Source of the DNA: Neoconidiobolus thromboides FSU 785
Taxonomy: Eukaryota; Entomophthoromycota; Entomophthoromycetes; Entomophthorales; Neoconidiobolaceae
DNA: 64,000 bases
Reading direction: 5' to 3'
Assembly: GCA_025603075.1 (NCBI GenBank)
Contig: MU626275.1
Location: 1 to 64,000 of the forward strand
The number at the start of each line of letters is the position of its first letter. Within the stretch, counting starts at the first letter, position 1. Shown one piece after another: positions 36,271-48,678 of the stretch. Below the pieces are notes generated by a model that was not told the origin of the DNA, did no database searches, and worked only from the letters and a program-made list of their open reading frames with translations. Position numbers and translations under genes: made by a program.

Positions 36271-37673
36271 TAGTTAGTATATTAGGTAGATTAAATAGGA
36301 TAATTTTTTTGAAATAAGAAAGGTATTAAAGGGTTGTTTAAATAGGATTAAATTATGGCAAATATCAATTATAAAGGTATGAAATATTGGGATTCCAGTC
36401 TAAAAATTTGTTGTAAATTAGTAAACTTTAACTTCTTAATTTGGATGAAATTGCATTTTGCACGAAATTCTTATTTATAAAAATAGTAATAGTTTAAATT
36501 TTATATTAAATTTTCATATAAATATTATTTTTTTCCACTTATTTATTTATCATTAATATTACTTACGGTGTTGATCTTAATCTATTTATAGTGAATTTTT
36601 AAAGGTACAGTTTTAGCTTAAGTGTTAACATTTTAACTAGTTGAAATGTAATTATAATACAGTTATTAATTAATTTAAAGGCTCATCGAATACATTGATA
36701 TAACGCTTTAATAATCAGGATGGTCTTATTTCTATACCACTTTTGTAGAATAGAGATATAATCTAAAAATGTTTATGGTTTTATAAAATGTGATCTATTA
36801 AAAGAATTCATACAATTAAATCAGCATTGAAGGTTTTATATTAATTTGTATAATTACGGAACATCATACTATATTAAAATAAATGATTTTTTTAATATAT
36901 TTGATGAAAATAATATTAAATTTCTATTATACAATTTACTCATTTAAATAAGTAAATCTTCAACTCCAAAAGCCTTTTTTGAAAGTCAACTCCTCTTAAA
37001 AACTCCTAATTCATTTAAAATTTTCCGCTTCCTTCATTCATGTTTATGTAATAAAATATTGCCTTTTATTTTTGGTTTTATAATTTCAAATGCTAATGAT
37101 TATTGTTTATTAAAAAATTTAAACAACTAAACTTTCAAACTATCAATTTTTATTATCCTTTCGAGATTTGGTTATATAGCCTTTTCTCCCTTTCTACTAT
37201 TGGTGAATTTAAAGCTAAATAAATATAATATTTTCAATCCAATTCAACAGATGAGTTACTAATCTACTGACTTGTCTAATACTCTACTGCCCTCCATCTT
37301 TAGATCTTTATAAGTACTAAAATAGGTTACTCAAATGTATTAAGTTTCTCCCTTTTTTGGGTTTTACTGAACCATTTTTAAGATTTTCTCATTGACTTAC
37401 ATTGACAAAAATCCTCATGCTTTGCATAGCATTCGGGGTTATAAACGATGGGTTTACAGCTTCTAGTTTAATCCGACGGAACTATATTTCCTCATTTAAT
37501 CCCAACTTTTTCACCGCCCAGTAGGAAACCCCCTGAAGACCAGAAGCAACTTGTACCTCACTTTGCATCTTAATATCCCTTAAAGGTAAAAATCAATTGA
37601 TTCAGTTTCTTCTCTTTCATGAAAGCTCCATTGACGGTTTGTCTCTTAAATTGAGTGACTCAAGTATTAAATT
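36271..37673. other. gene-less stretch
   Basis: No gene recognised. The patch 37400-37610 is richer in GC than its surroundings and on the minus strand gives short pieces reminiscent of coding sequence, but with stops; no family can be claimed. Confidence 0.5.
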
Positions 37674-37774
37674 TAGGGTCGTTTTTTTTGACTCTATGAG
37701 TTTTTCCATTTTTTAAGCGCTATTTGAGCGAAAAGGTTGTTGGTAAAATTCTCAAACAAAAAGATTTATCCCTA
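37674..37774 (-). repeat. MITE-A copy 7 (degenerate ends)
   Basis: Reverse copy; the core TTAAGCGCTATTTGAGCG and the TCTCAAAC block are clear, but termini are altered (TAGGGTCG, TCCCTAT). Confidence 0.75.
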
Positions 37775-38247
37775 TTTTTTAGTGTATCTAGTAAAGCACT
37801 TCGGGTGTAAGCATTTCAATAAGGAAAAATAGATCTTTTGTTTGGTTGTTCTAAGTGGATTTTACACTGTAAGCATTTATGATTTGAGAAATTCTTTAAT
37901 AATTTATATTATAATTATGGCTGTTAAATTTCAATTGTGCACCAACTAGTATTTACTTAAAGTAAATAATTTGTGTATTATTGGTTTTTATAGCTCAATT
38001 CTCGATTTTTTATTTTGGAGTGAGCATTTGGACATTGTACAATTAAAATTTAACAGTTGTATAGCTGTAATAGAAAACAAAATGAAAAATAAATAAAAAT
38101 TAGGATATTCAAATATATTAAGCTTGCTTTAATAAATTAGCATACTAAGTTAACACGCTAAACCCCAATAATTTCAGTACCTCAAAAACACCGTATTTAA
38201 GTATCATATAATAATTTGTTTTAACTTCATATTGTAAAGATAAACTT

Positions 38248-39149
38248 AATACTAATTTTATCGCATATTTTGTCGATTTTTTTGTTAACTTGATATCAAT
38301 TATTTTCATTTTATCTTGCTTTCTATTATCCCCTATTGTCGCCTATGATAATAAAGAGCTATATTATTTTATTACTCATACATTATCGCTTTGTATATTG
38401 GTAAGAAATTTTATAGTTTGCTAAAAATATTTCTTGCCTTAGTACTAAGTTATAACTCACCATCGTTATGTTATTTATATCAATGATTCAATACATTTGG
38501 TATCTCAATCTCATTATAATATTCAACAACAATAGCAATGATCTATTTCTTAGATATAAAGCGTCAATATGGAATTATGGAAATATTAAGGTATCCTTTA
38601 TTTATAATTATATTACTAGTATTTTAACAATAAGACTATTGGTTTTAATGGATAATAAAATCAACACTGGTGATAACTATGAGTACAAACCAAGGAATGC
38701 TATTATATATTAGGTTTTATTTTATGATTAATTAGGAGTATTTGTTTCAATAACTATTACATGAACCATGCATATAATTGTAGCTTATCACATGATAGAA
38801 AAAGAAGAAAATTATTAAAATTAACCTCATGCTTTTAATAGCAGAGGATCTGTACTAAAGTATTACATTCTTTCCAGATTGACTTTATATCCCTTGGTCT
38901 CTCTTCTTGCCTATTGTGTGATTGTTTTTCACTCCATTAGCCTATTTTTTAACATCTCAATCAGTCTTGATACCTAAAAAGCTTTATGCATTGTATCTAT
39001 TTTTTCTTGTTAAAACACAAGGGTTTATTACTTCTGTTTTATACCTTAATAATACTGCTTTATTAGAAGAGATAAATGTTATTGCTGATAAAATTTACAA
39101 CAATCCCTGTAAATTAATAAAATTTACATATCATACTAATTATATTCAG
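38248..39149 (+). pseudogene. decayed seven-transmembrane receptor (GPCR-like)
   Basis: Three frames together give seven hydrophobic segments in receptor order: IAYFVDFFVNLISIIFILS with SPIVAYDNKELYYF; LFISMIQYIWYLNLIIIFN (open frame at 38468-38713); a fourth segment around IYNYITSILTIRLLVL; VFVSITIT, stop, TMHIIVAY; SRLTLYPLVSLLAYCVIVF; and LYALYLFFLVKTQGFITSVLYLNNTALLEEI. Frame changes near 38400, 38710 and 38970 and a Trp-to-stop change in the fifth helix mark it as dead. It parallels the minus-strand relic at 10620-11335, including the LFIS..Q.IW and YYRYKY/NYEYKP blocks, but the lesions differ. The G-protein-coupled receptor assignment rests on helix layout and motif memory. Confidence 0.6.
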
Positions 39150-40106
39150 TAATAATTTTTTAAATAAACTTTACTCATTTTATGGCTTCCTCCCTCTTTA
39201 GAATCGTAAGCCTTTGATAATAATCAATTTCAAAGTTAATTTTTCTCACTAATTCACCAAAAATTATAACATAAAGGCATCTGACTCAAAGTACAAGCGT
39301 TTGTCCCCATGATGTAAACAGCTCATTCAGAGATGAGCTGACCATGATTCCGTAATAGTTGTATTCAGTTTTCAATACTATGAAGTCTACCCACATGTTT
39401 ATATTTTCAATTTTTTACCCCCTCCACTTTATCTTAAACCTTTTCTAAGCTCAAGAGGCTGAAATTTCAATATCTATCGTTTTAAATTAGGCTTATACTT
39501 TTTCTGATCCTATGTTAAATAAAATAATATAAGACGTTATTATGAAAATTAAAAAAAGAAAAAACAAGATAGCAAAATGTTCATTCCTCCATCGCTTGAA
39601 ATTGATATAAAGCACAGGTTCTTTACTTGTTTTATCATTAGGGCTTTATAGCAATTATATCTGCTGTTTGTCTATTCCAGTCTACATAATCAAAACTATA
39701 ATTTAAAGGATATTTTTTATCCTTAAAATCATAATTTCTTGATTTTAAATAAATTCTGCTTCTCATTCTGAAGAGATTTATCATTCATATATAAACTAAC
39801 ATCCCTTAAAGGGTCAAAACAATTTTTTATACTTTTTTATATAGCATGATCAATTACATGGTTCAATAATCTACCTAAACGGTTATTGACTATTAGAAAA
39901 AAAACATATAGAACTATAGGGGTAGTGGCTTAGTTATGCTCTTTATTTTCAATAATTTATCACTTATAGATTATTTAGGATTTTGGCTGGTTTAGGAGTT
40001 TTAAAAAAAATATTAGGTACTAATATAACTCATACGTAAAAAACCATAAAATATGTTCAGTATAAAAGATAGATAAGAGTATATTGAAGAATAAAAATAT
40101 AGAGAA
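39150..40106. other. gene-less stretch
   Basis: No gene seen. It contains a perfect 8-bp stem hairpin CAGCTCAT/ATGAGCTG at 39319-39340 of unknown meaning, and the region 3' to the minus-strand transporter. Confidence 0.5.
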
Positions 40107-41693
40107 TCAATCCTTATTTACTGGTCCAACACGTTTAAGAAAAAGAGATAGAATAGCTCCAATTGAGAAAAATATAATAAAAGTATAGAGAACGGCTTTA
40201 AAAGCATCTGTATGGTAGCTTCTAATGACGTTTTCTAATTCAGGACTTAAAGTAGAAATATAAGAAGTATTATTGATCAAAGCGCTGATATCTATCTCTG
40301 AAGAATATTTTGACAATAGTCTAAGTAAAACATTTTGATAAATAGCACCTGAAATAATCACCCCAATAATCCCACCAAAATGAAAAAAGAATCGAATCAT
40401 TGAACCAACTGCTTGAGATTCGATTTCATTTAATCCTACCTGAGATATGACATTACTCATTTTTAAATTACCGCCAATACTTAAACCTACTAATGCTAAT
40501 GAGCAAAACAATTTAACTTTAGTAACTTCAAGACTCATAAAATAACTCAATAAAATAGCACCTAAAACACCAACCAAAGTACTAAATGTTAAAATTGGTC
40601 GATGTACATTGGTTTTTGTTGTAATTGGACCAATAATAAAGAAAGCTACTATAATACCAGCAATCATGGGTACTACGCCGACAACTGAATCTTTTGAAGA
40701 AGTAGATTGAAGTACTTGATAATAATATAAGAAATAAATAATTGATACAAAAAATACTGCTCCATTAAAAAATATAATTGCACAACAGAGGATACCATTT
40801 TGTGCTAAAAAAGGGCATTTTAATATTGGGTCTTTTGATAGTTTCAATTGTGTAAAAACAAAACCAAAAAGTAGCAAGATACTTAATACTAAAGCTAAAA
40901 TAACAGCAATTGAATCCCAAGGATAAACCTGATTAGCCCAGTTTAAAGATAAAGCTAATAATACTATAAACGAAAAGAGAGTTACTGTTCCTAAATAGTC
41001 AAATTCTGAGATCATAATATCTGAATCAATTTTGAACTCGTTTGGTAAAAGGAAAACAAGGATAATGAACGCCACACTAATAGGTGGAATAATTATATAA
41101 AAGCACCATCTCCAAGTTAAATCTTTTAGGAATATATCATTTAAAAAAGATCCCAATATAGAGACAAGTGTGAATATTCCAATGGCCATTTTGGTATAAG
41201 TCTCAAACTTGTCTTTTGGTACGATTTCTCTAATTATTAAAATACATGAAATTAATAATCCACCTGCACCAAATCCCATAATGACTCTAGCAACAATCAA
41301 CATAGTAAGGTTAACTGATAATCCAGCTATGATAAGGCCAATCAAAAAAACTAAAAGTGAGCATAAAATGGTGCTTTTGGGACTATATTTAAAACACAAT
41401 CTAACGATTTGTTTTTCGATAATAAAAGCAGCTGATAAATAAGCAATGCTAAACACACTTAACTTTGAAAGTTCATTAAATCTGGATGCTATTGGTATAA
41501 GTAATGTAATAATTATGGTCTGATCAAAAGCTGTGGATGCAATGATAAGAAATAATGCAAATAAAATAATTATAAGTTGAAACTTATTTAACTCTATTGC
41601 TGGCTTTTTGATTTCTAAATCGGTAGTACTACCAGCAACTGATGGCTGAATTTCAATATCACTTTCTACTTGATGTTTGTTTACCATTCTCAA
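40107..41693 (-). CDS. MFS transporter, drug:H+ antiporter-2 type (14 TM)
   Basis: Single-exon 528-residue membrane protein. A hydrophilic N-terminus of about 35 residues precedes roughly 14 hydrophobic segments, the layout of the DHA2 multidrug family. Family-like motifs are STAFDQTIIITLLIPIA in the first helix region, VARVIMGFGAGGLLIS near residues 137-150 (helix 4-5), LTWRWCFYIIIPP near residue 195, and GSMIRFFFHFGGIIGVIISG near residue 440. The usual charged motif A loop is weak here (RLCFKYSPKS), so the transport direction and substrate are uncertain; siderophore or toxicant export is possible. The ATG at 41687 could also be used. A TATA box lies 31-40 nt upstream. It is flanked by a receptor relic and a PRXL2-like gene. 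Confidence 0.88.
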   Translation of the reverse strand: MRMVNKHQVESDIEIQPSVAGSTTDLEIKKPAIELNKFQLIIILFALFLIIASTAFDQTIIITLLIPIASRFNELSKLSVFSIAYLSAAFIIEKQIVRLCFKYSPKSTILCSLLVFLIGLIIAGLSVNLTMLIVARVIMGFGAGGLLISCILIIREIVPKDKFETYTKMAIGIFTLVSILGSFLNDIFLKDLTWRWCFYIIIPPISVAFIILVFLLPNEFKIDSDIMISEFDYLGTVTLFSFIVLLALSLNWANQVYPWDSIAVILALVLSILLLFGFVFTQLKLSKDPILKCPFLAQNGILCCAIIFFNGAVFFVSIIYFLYYYQVLQSTSSKDSVVGVVPMIAGIIVAFFIIGPITTKTNVHRPILTFSTLVGVLGAILLSYFMSLEVTKVKLFCSLALVGLSIGGNLKMSNVISQVGLNEIESQAVGSMIRFFFHFGGIIGVIISGAIYQNVLLRLLSKYSSEIDISALINNTSYISTLSPELENVIRSYHTDAFKAVLYTFIIFFSIGAILSLFLKRVGPVNKD

Positions 41694-41723
41694 TTTTTCG
41701 ATAAATGTTCATTTTGTATAATG

Positions 41724-41733
41724 TATTTATATA
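41724..41733 (-). promoter_or_regulatory. TATA box of MFS transporter
   Basis: Minus-strand TATATAAATA, 31-40 nt upstream of the start codon. Confidence 0.45.
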
Positions 41734-42271
41734 ATCTCTACTAATATCAATGACAATCACCCCTTGGTTTGTCCTTTAATCATTGACGGGTTTATATTGA
41801 TAGCATTAGTTCAACAAATTGAAATTCAACTAAATTTAGTAATAATTGAAATTCTATTTAACTTGTTTTGAATTATTAGTTTTTTCTATAATTGTTCTAA
41901 TTAACTTGCATTAATTCCCTTTAACGAATTTGCCGCCTTTGGATTGTTGTAATACAATGGATATTCATAGATGACTTTGTTTTTTTTGATAGGAGATTAC
42001 TAAAGAGTATATAGAACTTTAATGCTAATAAATTTTTCTAAGTAATTTTTGTTTATAAACATAAAAAAATTAGCTATTGGTTATAACAGCTTTTATTTTT
42101 TTAAACAAAAAGCTAAAGTTAGCTACAGAAAACTCTACATAATTCAAGGGTTAGAACTAACATCAGTGATAAAGTAACTAAACATAATTTAAACATTTTC
42201 AAATTGAATCAAATCACAAAAATCAAACCAAATAAAAAATTAGCTAATTTTAATACGTATTTTTAAAGAAA

Positions 42272-43069
42272 TCAAATACTACTTATATTTGAGGATCTCG
42301 AAGGAAACATGGAAATAGATCTGGTGCTAGAAGTTGACTCCAATCTCTCTCTCGTATAGATGTACTCTTGACCAATACCATCACAATCTTCATTCAATTC
42401 ATTAGGATCCCCACCGATTAAAGCATAGATTTCCCTTAAGCTAGGGAAATGTGCCATTTTATTTGGACGAAAATCATATATCAATTTGCCATCTGGGTCA
42501 ATAACAAAGGTACCACCAAGCTGACGTAAATCCCCTGTAAAATTATTAGAGATCCCTTTCGATTTTAAATTTGATAATAATTTCATAAAATGTTTGGATA
42601 ACAAGCAAGATAATTGATGTAATCTTGAAGCTCTTTTTAATCCAGCAGCTTTATAAACTTTTCTTTCTGGATCTAAATAAATATCCCATCGCCAATATCC
42701 TAACGATAAAAAAGAGTGTAAATCCACATCTTCAAACGCTATAGCTATCAGACGCACATCATGCTCCTCAAATAAAGGTTGCATATCTGACATCATTTTA
42801 GCTTCTTGTTTACATAAACAGCAACCTAACCTTGATAACACTTTAATAATTACTGTTTGTCCTTTCCATATGTCACTCATTAACACTTCTTCTCCATTAG
42901 TTGTATTTATTTTCAAACCTTCAAATAAGTTTCTTTGGGTTGATTTTGTTTGACATTTATAATACAATGCTTCTTTCCTTGTTGATCGTGAAGTGCCAAG
43001 TGCCTCATAATTACTTAGAATTAATGAGCTTGGGTAGCTGTAAAATAAACAATTAGCGCTTGGAGACAT
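42272..43069 (-). CDS. PRXL2-like (AhpC/TSA-2) redox protein B
   Basis: Single-exon, 265 residues, the closest paralog of 35473-36270 with the same length and layout. The core again has LGCCLC with C83/C86, AFEDVDLHSF, GYWRWDIYLDPERKVYKAAG, LRQLGGTFVIDPDGKLIYDF and PSLREIYALIGGDP. The first ~60 residues and residues 145-175 differ at many positions, while the central 247 bp are identical in DNA. Flanks are also alike on both sides, so the original duplication covered about 1.1 kb and was followed by divergence and probably local gene conversion. No signal peptide. Predicted thiol oxidoreductase of unknown substrate. Confidence 0.88.
   Translation of the reverse strand: MSPSANCLFYSYPSSLILSNYEALGTSRSTRKEALYYKCQTKSTQRNLFEGLKINTTNGEEVLMSDIWKGQTVIIKVLSRLGCCLCKQEAKMMSDMQPLFEEHDVRLIAIAFEDVDLHSFLSLGYWRWDIYLDPERKVYKAAGLKRASRLHQLSCLLSKHFMKLLSNLKSKGISNNFTGDLRQLGGTFVIDPDGKLIYDFRPNKMAHFPSLREIYALIGGDPNELNEDCDGIGQEYIYTRERLESTSSTRSISMFPSRSSNISSI
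42637..42883. repeat. 247-bp identical block shared with 35838-36084
   Basis: Partner of the block at 35838-36084, same orientation, 6.8 kb away; it encodes the CxxC core. Confidence 0.9.
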
Positions 43070-43518
43070 TGTTTGGTAAATTAAGTAGATTAGTTGAAAT
43101 GGTTTTTTAAAGAGAAAAAGTATTAGAGGAATGGTTTAAATACGTTTTTTTATTACAATAAAGTTTAATTAAAAGGTGTAAAATGCTAAGCTTCCAGCCT
43201 GAAAGTAGCATTTATTGATCAAATTTAAAATCTTAATTTAGATCAAAGCACAGTCTTGTTTAGGGGCCTTCTTAATATAGCTATTAAAGTTTGAATATAA
43301 AATATTTTTAATAGACTTAATTCAAATATACATTGGGTATTTTCATTTTGTATTTTCTCAATATAAAACTCGGAAAATTGGTACAAATAAAGTTACCAAA
43401 TATATATATAAATATCTAATTTGTGTTTCAATTTAACTTGGTAAAAGGCTGTATGTTGGATTTCAACAACTGTAAATCAACACTGAAAGTTTCAAGCCTA
43501 GTATAATTTCAAAACATC
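43070..43518. other. upstream region of PRXL2-like gene B
   Basis: The first ~130 bp resemble the region upstream of paralog A, supporting a segmental duplication. No other feature. Confidence 0.5.
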
Positions 43519-43621
43519 ATATGGGAATATATTTTTTGTTTAAGAACTTGTGATAGTCTTTCCACTCAAATAGTACTTAAAAAATGGAAAAAGTGATGAA
43601 GCCAAAAAAACATCTCCATAT
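43519..43621 (+). repeat. MITE-A copy 8
   Basis: ATATGGGAATA...CATCTCCATAT; forms a head-to-head pair with copy 9 only 17 bp away. Confidence 0.85.
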
Positions 43622-43638
43622 TATACTTTTAAAAACTA

Positions 43639-43746
43639 TACATGGGGCTGTTTTTTTTTACTTTATTACTTTTTCTATCTTTTAAGCACTATTTGAGGGG
43701 GAAATTTGTTAGTAAAATTCCTAAACATAAAAATACATCACCATAT
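43639..43746 (-). repeat. MITE-A copy 9
   Basis: Reverse copy, ACATGGGGCTG...CATCACCATAT. The short open frame at 43642-43827 is read through this element and is not a gene. Confidence 0.85.
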
Positions 43747-44270
43747 GTAGCTTTTTTAAAATATTTTATAAAAATAACATTATTTTATTGTTTAGTCATA
43801 TATATAAAAGTAAATTTAAAACTTTAAAAGCTTTTGTGAGTTAACTCCTCTCTATGATAACCCTCAAACATTTTAAAGTTTCCACTCTTCTCAATAAATA
43901 CTTATAAACAAAACGTTATCTTTAATTTCTATTTAAACAAATTTAAATGCCATTAATTCCATATCTTTAAAAAATACCATCAATTTTTTAAACTACGCTT
44001 TATAAGCATTTATAGAGGATACACTAATGGTTCAAATGTTTTGTAAAAATTTATAAGAGATTAGAACCATAACTGTATCCACTATATGACTTGATACACA
44101 AAATTGAAAAAAGCTTAAATGTAGATTTTTTATATGTACCTATAGTTTTAATATAGGTGATAACTTTATTTCAAAAATAAGGATTCTGATCCTCAAAAAG
44201 ACGATTTGAATTATAGTATCTGTGATAAGGATACAAAACTAGTCTACCGCTCTCCTGATATGAATCTAGC

Positions 44271-44372
44271 ATATAAGGGTGTTTTTTTTAGTTTCATTAC
44301 TTTTTCCATTTTTCAAATACTATTTGAGGGGAAAATTTATTGGCAAAATTCTTTAAAAAAATATCATCATAT
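44271..44372 (-). repeat. MITE-A copy 10 (diverged)
   Basis: Reverse copy, ATATAAGGGTG left and ATCATCATAT right; the core is AAATACTATTTGAGGGG. Confidence 0.75.
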
Positions 44373-44544
44373 AAAGTTGAGGCATGTTTCATTCTAGTTT
44401 ATTAATGCCTTCTATCAGAAATATAGTATATATATGGTGACCAAGATAAAAGATTTAAAGTTTAAATAAGAAAAGGTTTTGAATAAAACCTATGGAATTA
44501 TAGTGGTGAACAATGTATGTCTATAGCTTTTAAACGTTAAATAA

Positions 44545-44760
44545 TAAAGTTATAGCTGTTGTTACTGCCTTGAGACTTTTTTAGTAATGATTGTTATAAC
44601 AAAACATTTGTATAGCCAATTTTTTTAAGGTTGATGCTTATAATTTATTAATTTTATCATAATTTTCTTCTTAAATAAGAAGGTATATAGATCAGGTATA
44701 TAGATCCCAAAAGAGCTGGAATAGCTGTAAGTAAAATTTTGTTAAAGTAGATAAAAACAA
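44545..44760 (+). repeat. dispersed repeat C, copy 1
   Basis: Similar to 50595-50770 by eye (about 65 percent): GTTGTTACTGC, AGTAATGAT, TTCTTAAATAAG, GGAATAGCTGTA blocks occur in the same order. Nature unknown. Confidence 0.35.
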
Positions 44761-44856
44761 TGGAAAATACAGATTTGCTTTATTTTTTGCCCATTTTATC
44801 CAATAAAAATTAGACACTAAGATCTTAAAAAATATCACTAAATTTGAATATCAAGG

Positions 44857-44964
44857 TATGGGGACGTATTTTTGCGTCTAAGAATTTTACTAGCAAATTT
44901 TCCGCTTGAATAGTGCTTAAAAAATAGAAAAAATAATGAAGTTAAAAAAAACAGCCCTATATAT
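44857..44964 (+). repeat. MITE-A copy 11
   Basis: TATGGGGACGT...ACAGCCCTATAT; the left end has G in place of the first A. Confidence 0.82.
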
Positions 44965-45141
44965 AATAGATATCGACAAATTAAACACTTCAAGAATGTT
45001 GCATATAAACAGTAAAAAGTTTTTAGTATATGTTTTGTTTTAAAAACAAATTAATAGAAATTTTATGTTATTTCTTTTAAATTTAACTCTTATTCTAATT
45101 TTACTTTCTGCTTTTTATTTATTGTTCCACACAATAATAAA

Positions 45142-45247
45142 ATATGGAGATGTTTTTTTGGCTTCATCACTTTTTCTATCTTTTAAGCGTTATTTGAGTG
45201 AAAAAATTCTTAGTAAAATTCTTAAACGCAAAAATACATCCTCATAT
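45142..45247 (-). repeat. MITE-A copy 12
   Basis: ATATGGAGATG...CATCCTCATAT. The open frame 45065-45286 runs through it and is not a gene. Confidence 0.85.
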
Positions 45248-48200
45248 ATTATTCAGTTACATATAAATTATTACTTCATACATTGATGAATGATTTTGAC
45301 TTTTACTTAGATCCATTTTTTATAATACTATTAAGTAATACTTTACTATTATTACGTTGTTTATATTAATGGTTTAATTTAGAAATTTAAAAGCAATATT
45401 ATTTTTGACTTGAACAATAATATTGTGATGCTTTTTATTAGTTGCCCTTTTTTGCTATTTTTTTAAATTTAAAAATCAACTAACTAGTATACTGTTTAAG
45501 CTTGAATTTGAATTAACTAACTGTTTATTTTAAATTAAAAACTGAGTTAATAACTTTCATATTAGCATGGCAAGGGAATTAGCTGATTATAAATTCATCA
45601 TTTGCCAACCCAGACCTGAGCTTAAGCAGCACACTAGTTAGCTGATCTCTAAATTTTGAAGAAATAACAAAAAAAGTTTTAAAATGCTTTGTTTTTATAA
45701 TTTCAATAATAGTATTTTGATAAATATAAACTACTGAATATTGTAAATAAAAATAAATAAACGAGTTTTATGATAAACTATAATTTATGATTTTTTAATA
45801 TATTTATTTTAAGAATAATAATAATTTACGGCATTAGAAAAATAATAAAAACAATGAAATAGTTAATAAATTTAGTAACAAAAGACTTATACTAAATTGT
45901 CGTATTTTTTCAATTTAATTTTTTAATTTTCAGATTTATTTCATTATTATTATCTTTAATAAAGTTTAAAATTGTTCTTGTAAATTAATTTAATTTTATT
46001 ATAATATGTTAATTTTTATTTTTATTAGCTTTCTTTAAGATAACAAACTTCTAATAATAATAAAATAAATGCAATAATAAATAAAACTAATTGTATATTC
46101 ATTATCACATAAACAATAATTTAGTTTTTTGATTTTTTTTGTTGTAAAATCTAGTACTCAGTGGTTAGAATTAAAAGCAGCTTTTGCTTGCTTGACGAGT
46201 CGTAAGCTGAAAAGTCTTAGTTTATGTACTAGATTCCATAGTTTTTTTAAAATATTTATTAATATTGTGCTATAAGCTAACTGATAAAAGCAGTTATTAC
46301 TTTATATCTGGCGCTAAAACCCTATACTTTGCATGTATTTTACTTTTAAATAGAATACTTATTTTGCTTTTTTATTACTTTTGTTGTATTAAAATCAATT
46401 TTTTATATAAAGTTCGCAATAAAATATAATAATATCATTATCAGTTTTTGAACAAAATAATCAATTTTTAATTATTCTCCTTTATTGTTTTAAATTTTAA
46501 TTAGTTTTATGCTTCTATTTTTAGTTTGTTTATTTATAATATTAAATGAAGTAGTAAATAATAACTTTACTAGCGTTTATTATTTTAATATATCAAATCT
46601 GTGTGTGTATCATTAAAAAAACTTTTGATCTGTTTTATGTAGATTGTTGTTTCCTTGGTACATTTGCCTTGTCGATTATTTTTTTCAGGTTTGTTCATTT
46701 TATTCTTATAAGATACTAGTAAAAAATGCAGCTTGGATTTTAAAATAAACTTTTCCTTGTTATTTCATAAATTTCTTCTAATTTTGAAATAGCTTAAATC
46801 TAAAATAGTTGTGGCTGAGGAGGATGTTTCAAATTTTTTATCGAAAATCTAAATTAAATCCTCTAGAAAGTCTAAAACTATCATTTAGTTTTAACACTAG
46901 AAGTACTTTAAGACTAACTCTTAACCCTTAAGTTTGTTATCAGGTTTAATCAAATTTCATAATTTGACTAAAAAATGGATCATTGCGTTTAGAAAGTGTA
47001 TCAGTATTTTTTTTAAAAAGGCAACCATTTATTGAATTTGCTCAAATAGTTTCTAAGTATAATCAAAGTTAAACTAAGTTAATAAAAATCGATATTGCGC
47101 TATAAAAAACTAATCTTTTCGTAGTGACTTAATCATCTTGATTTCCATTCTAATTTTTGTCAGTTTAAAACATTACTAAAAAGCAACAACATTCAAGTAA
47201 GTCCTAGTTATGGAAATAGGATTTCAATGAAGCAAAATACTAATAAAACCAGAGTGTTAACATCCAACATTTCTATTTTTGTTATATACGAATATCTTTT
47301 TTGGTTTCAATGAAAAGGCATTGCCATATCCAAATTACTTAATAACAAAGAAACAAAGTAAGCTATTTTATTAGCATCTAGTTTTTAGTATCTTCTCAGA
47401 TCTCAAAATACTAAGTTTATATTAATTTTATTTATTATTAGAAATATTAATATTAACATTTGTAATATTTTTCGATAGGATAGTAAAATTAAATTCCAAA
47501 AAAATACTAATTAAAACCCTGTATAAATGGCGCAATAATTATTTTAAAAATATCACTTTTATTTGGATCAATCGAAATGTACTAGCAACACAATTCATTT
47601 GTTTCTTTGATTTGAATTCAATTTTATTTTATTTTCATACTTTTGAGGAGTAAAATCATAAAAGTGTTTTGTTTCTGAAACGTTTAATAGAAATGAGTAG
47701 ATAGGTAAGATGGGGAAGGAGGCGATGTAAAACAAACACTATTAGTTAAGCTTGAGGTAAAAACTGTGACTCAGATTTATTCTCGATTGAATTTTTATTT
47801 GATGAACAAAGAGATACTTTTATTTAAATTCATTTGAAACCCTAACTTACTCAAATGGTTGTAACCGCTAGTAAAAAGCAATTTTTAAAATTTATTTATA
47901 GTAATCTGGTAAAAGCTTTTATTTTAATATAAATCAGTATAGCAACTCAAAGTTAATTTTGGAATAATAGCTAGCAAAATCGAGGCTAAACCTATTGATT
48001 TTTTTCATTGTTTCAAGGACTGATGCCTATATTAGGACATTGTAAAAATAAAAATTCCCATAGTGATCAACATATCTTACTTAATAAGCTTATTTAAGTT
48101 TGATTTTACTTTACTTGTGGACAACTTCTATAAAAATGATTCATCAAAAATATTAAGTTTGATCATACTTTTAATTTAATATTTTTAGTTCAATTTAATT

Positions 48201-48678
48201 ATACAAAATTAGATTTTTAAATTCTTTAAATATAGCTGCTACAACTCTGTTGCGACCTAGTTAACCGTTCATTTAAGAATAAGTTTTTGCAAAAATTAAG
48301 CTAAAATTTTAAATTAAACTTTAAAAAACCAAATAAATAGCTGATAGATAAAAATTATCATAAAGAAATTCACAGTAAAGCTGCAGTAACTGTAATAAGC
48401 TTTCAGAAATAAATCATGGATAAAAATTTTGTCTCCACTAATAAAATATTTAGGAACTTCAATCGTTTCAATACGTTAAAAAAGATGTAAATACTTCACA
48501 CCTCCAAATTTCAAAAAATATTCATAAATAATTCAGAGTTTGTCATAATAAAGTAAAAAAAAGCTATCTTTAAAACAATTAATAATGTATTTATTTCGCT
48601 TATATTTAGTATTATTGATTAAAAACACATAATGAGACGCTTTGTATTATTTAATAAAAAAACATTGGAGGTAGTTAT
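45248..48678. other. 3.4-kb gene-less stretch
   Basis: No gene recognised. Apart from a fragment of LTR-like repeat B at 46143-46225 I see only AT-rich DNA. The part next to 48679 should be the 3' flank of the kinase gene. Confidence 0.55.
46143..46225 (-). repeat. fragment of LTR-like repeat B
   Basis: TGTAAAATCTAGTACTCAG, then TTAAAAGCAG, then GACGAGTCGTAAGC, matching 51603-51685. It covers only the last ~80 bp of the repeat. Confidence 0.6.

Noticed and set aside
37400-37610. Possible ABC-transporter coding remnant
   Set aside because: A few suggestive residues on the minus strand but stops in all frames and no second motif; too weak to claim.
43642-45286. Recurrent short open frames with a common peptide (FLSFKRYLS..I.SKIL.HKNTS) at 43642, 44206, 45065 and 58844
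   Set aside because: All lie in MITE-A copies; the reverse orientation of the consensus happens to lack stops in one frame. The repetition comes from the element, not from a protein family.
46155-46225. tRNA-like D-arm (CTCAGTGGTTAGAA) and stem-loop in a repeat B fragment
   Set aside because: No acceptor stem, wrong base at the U33 position and no proper T arm; it belongs to the end of repeat B.
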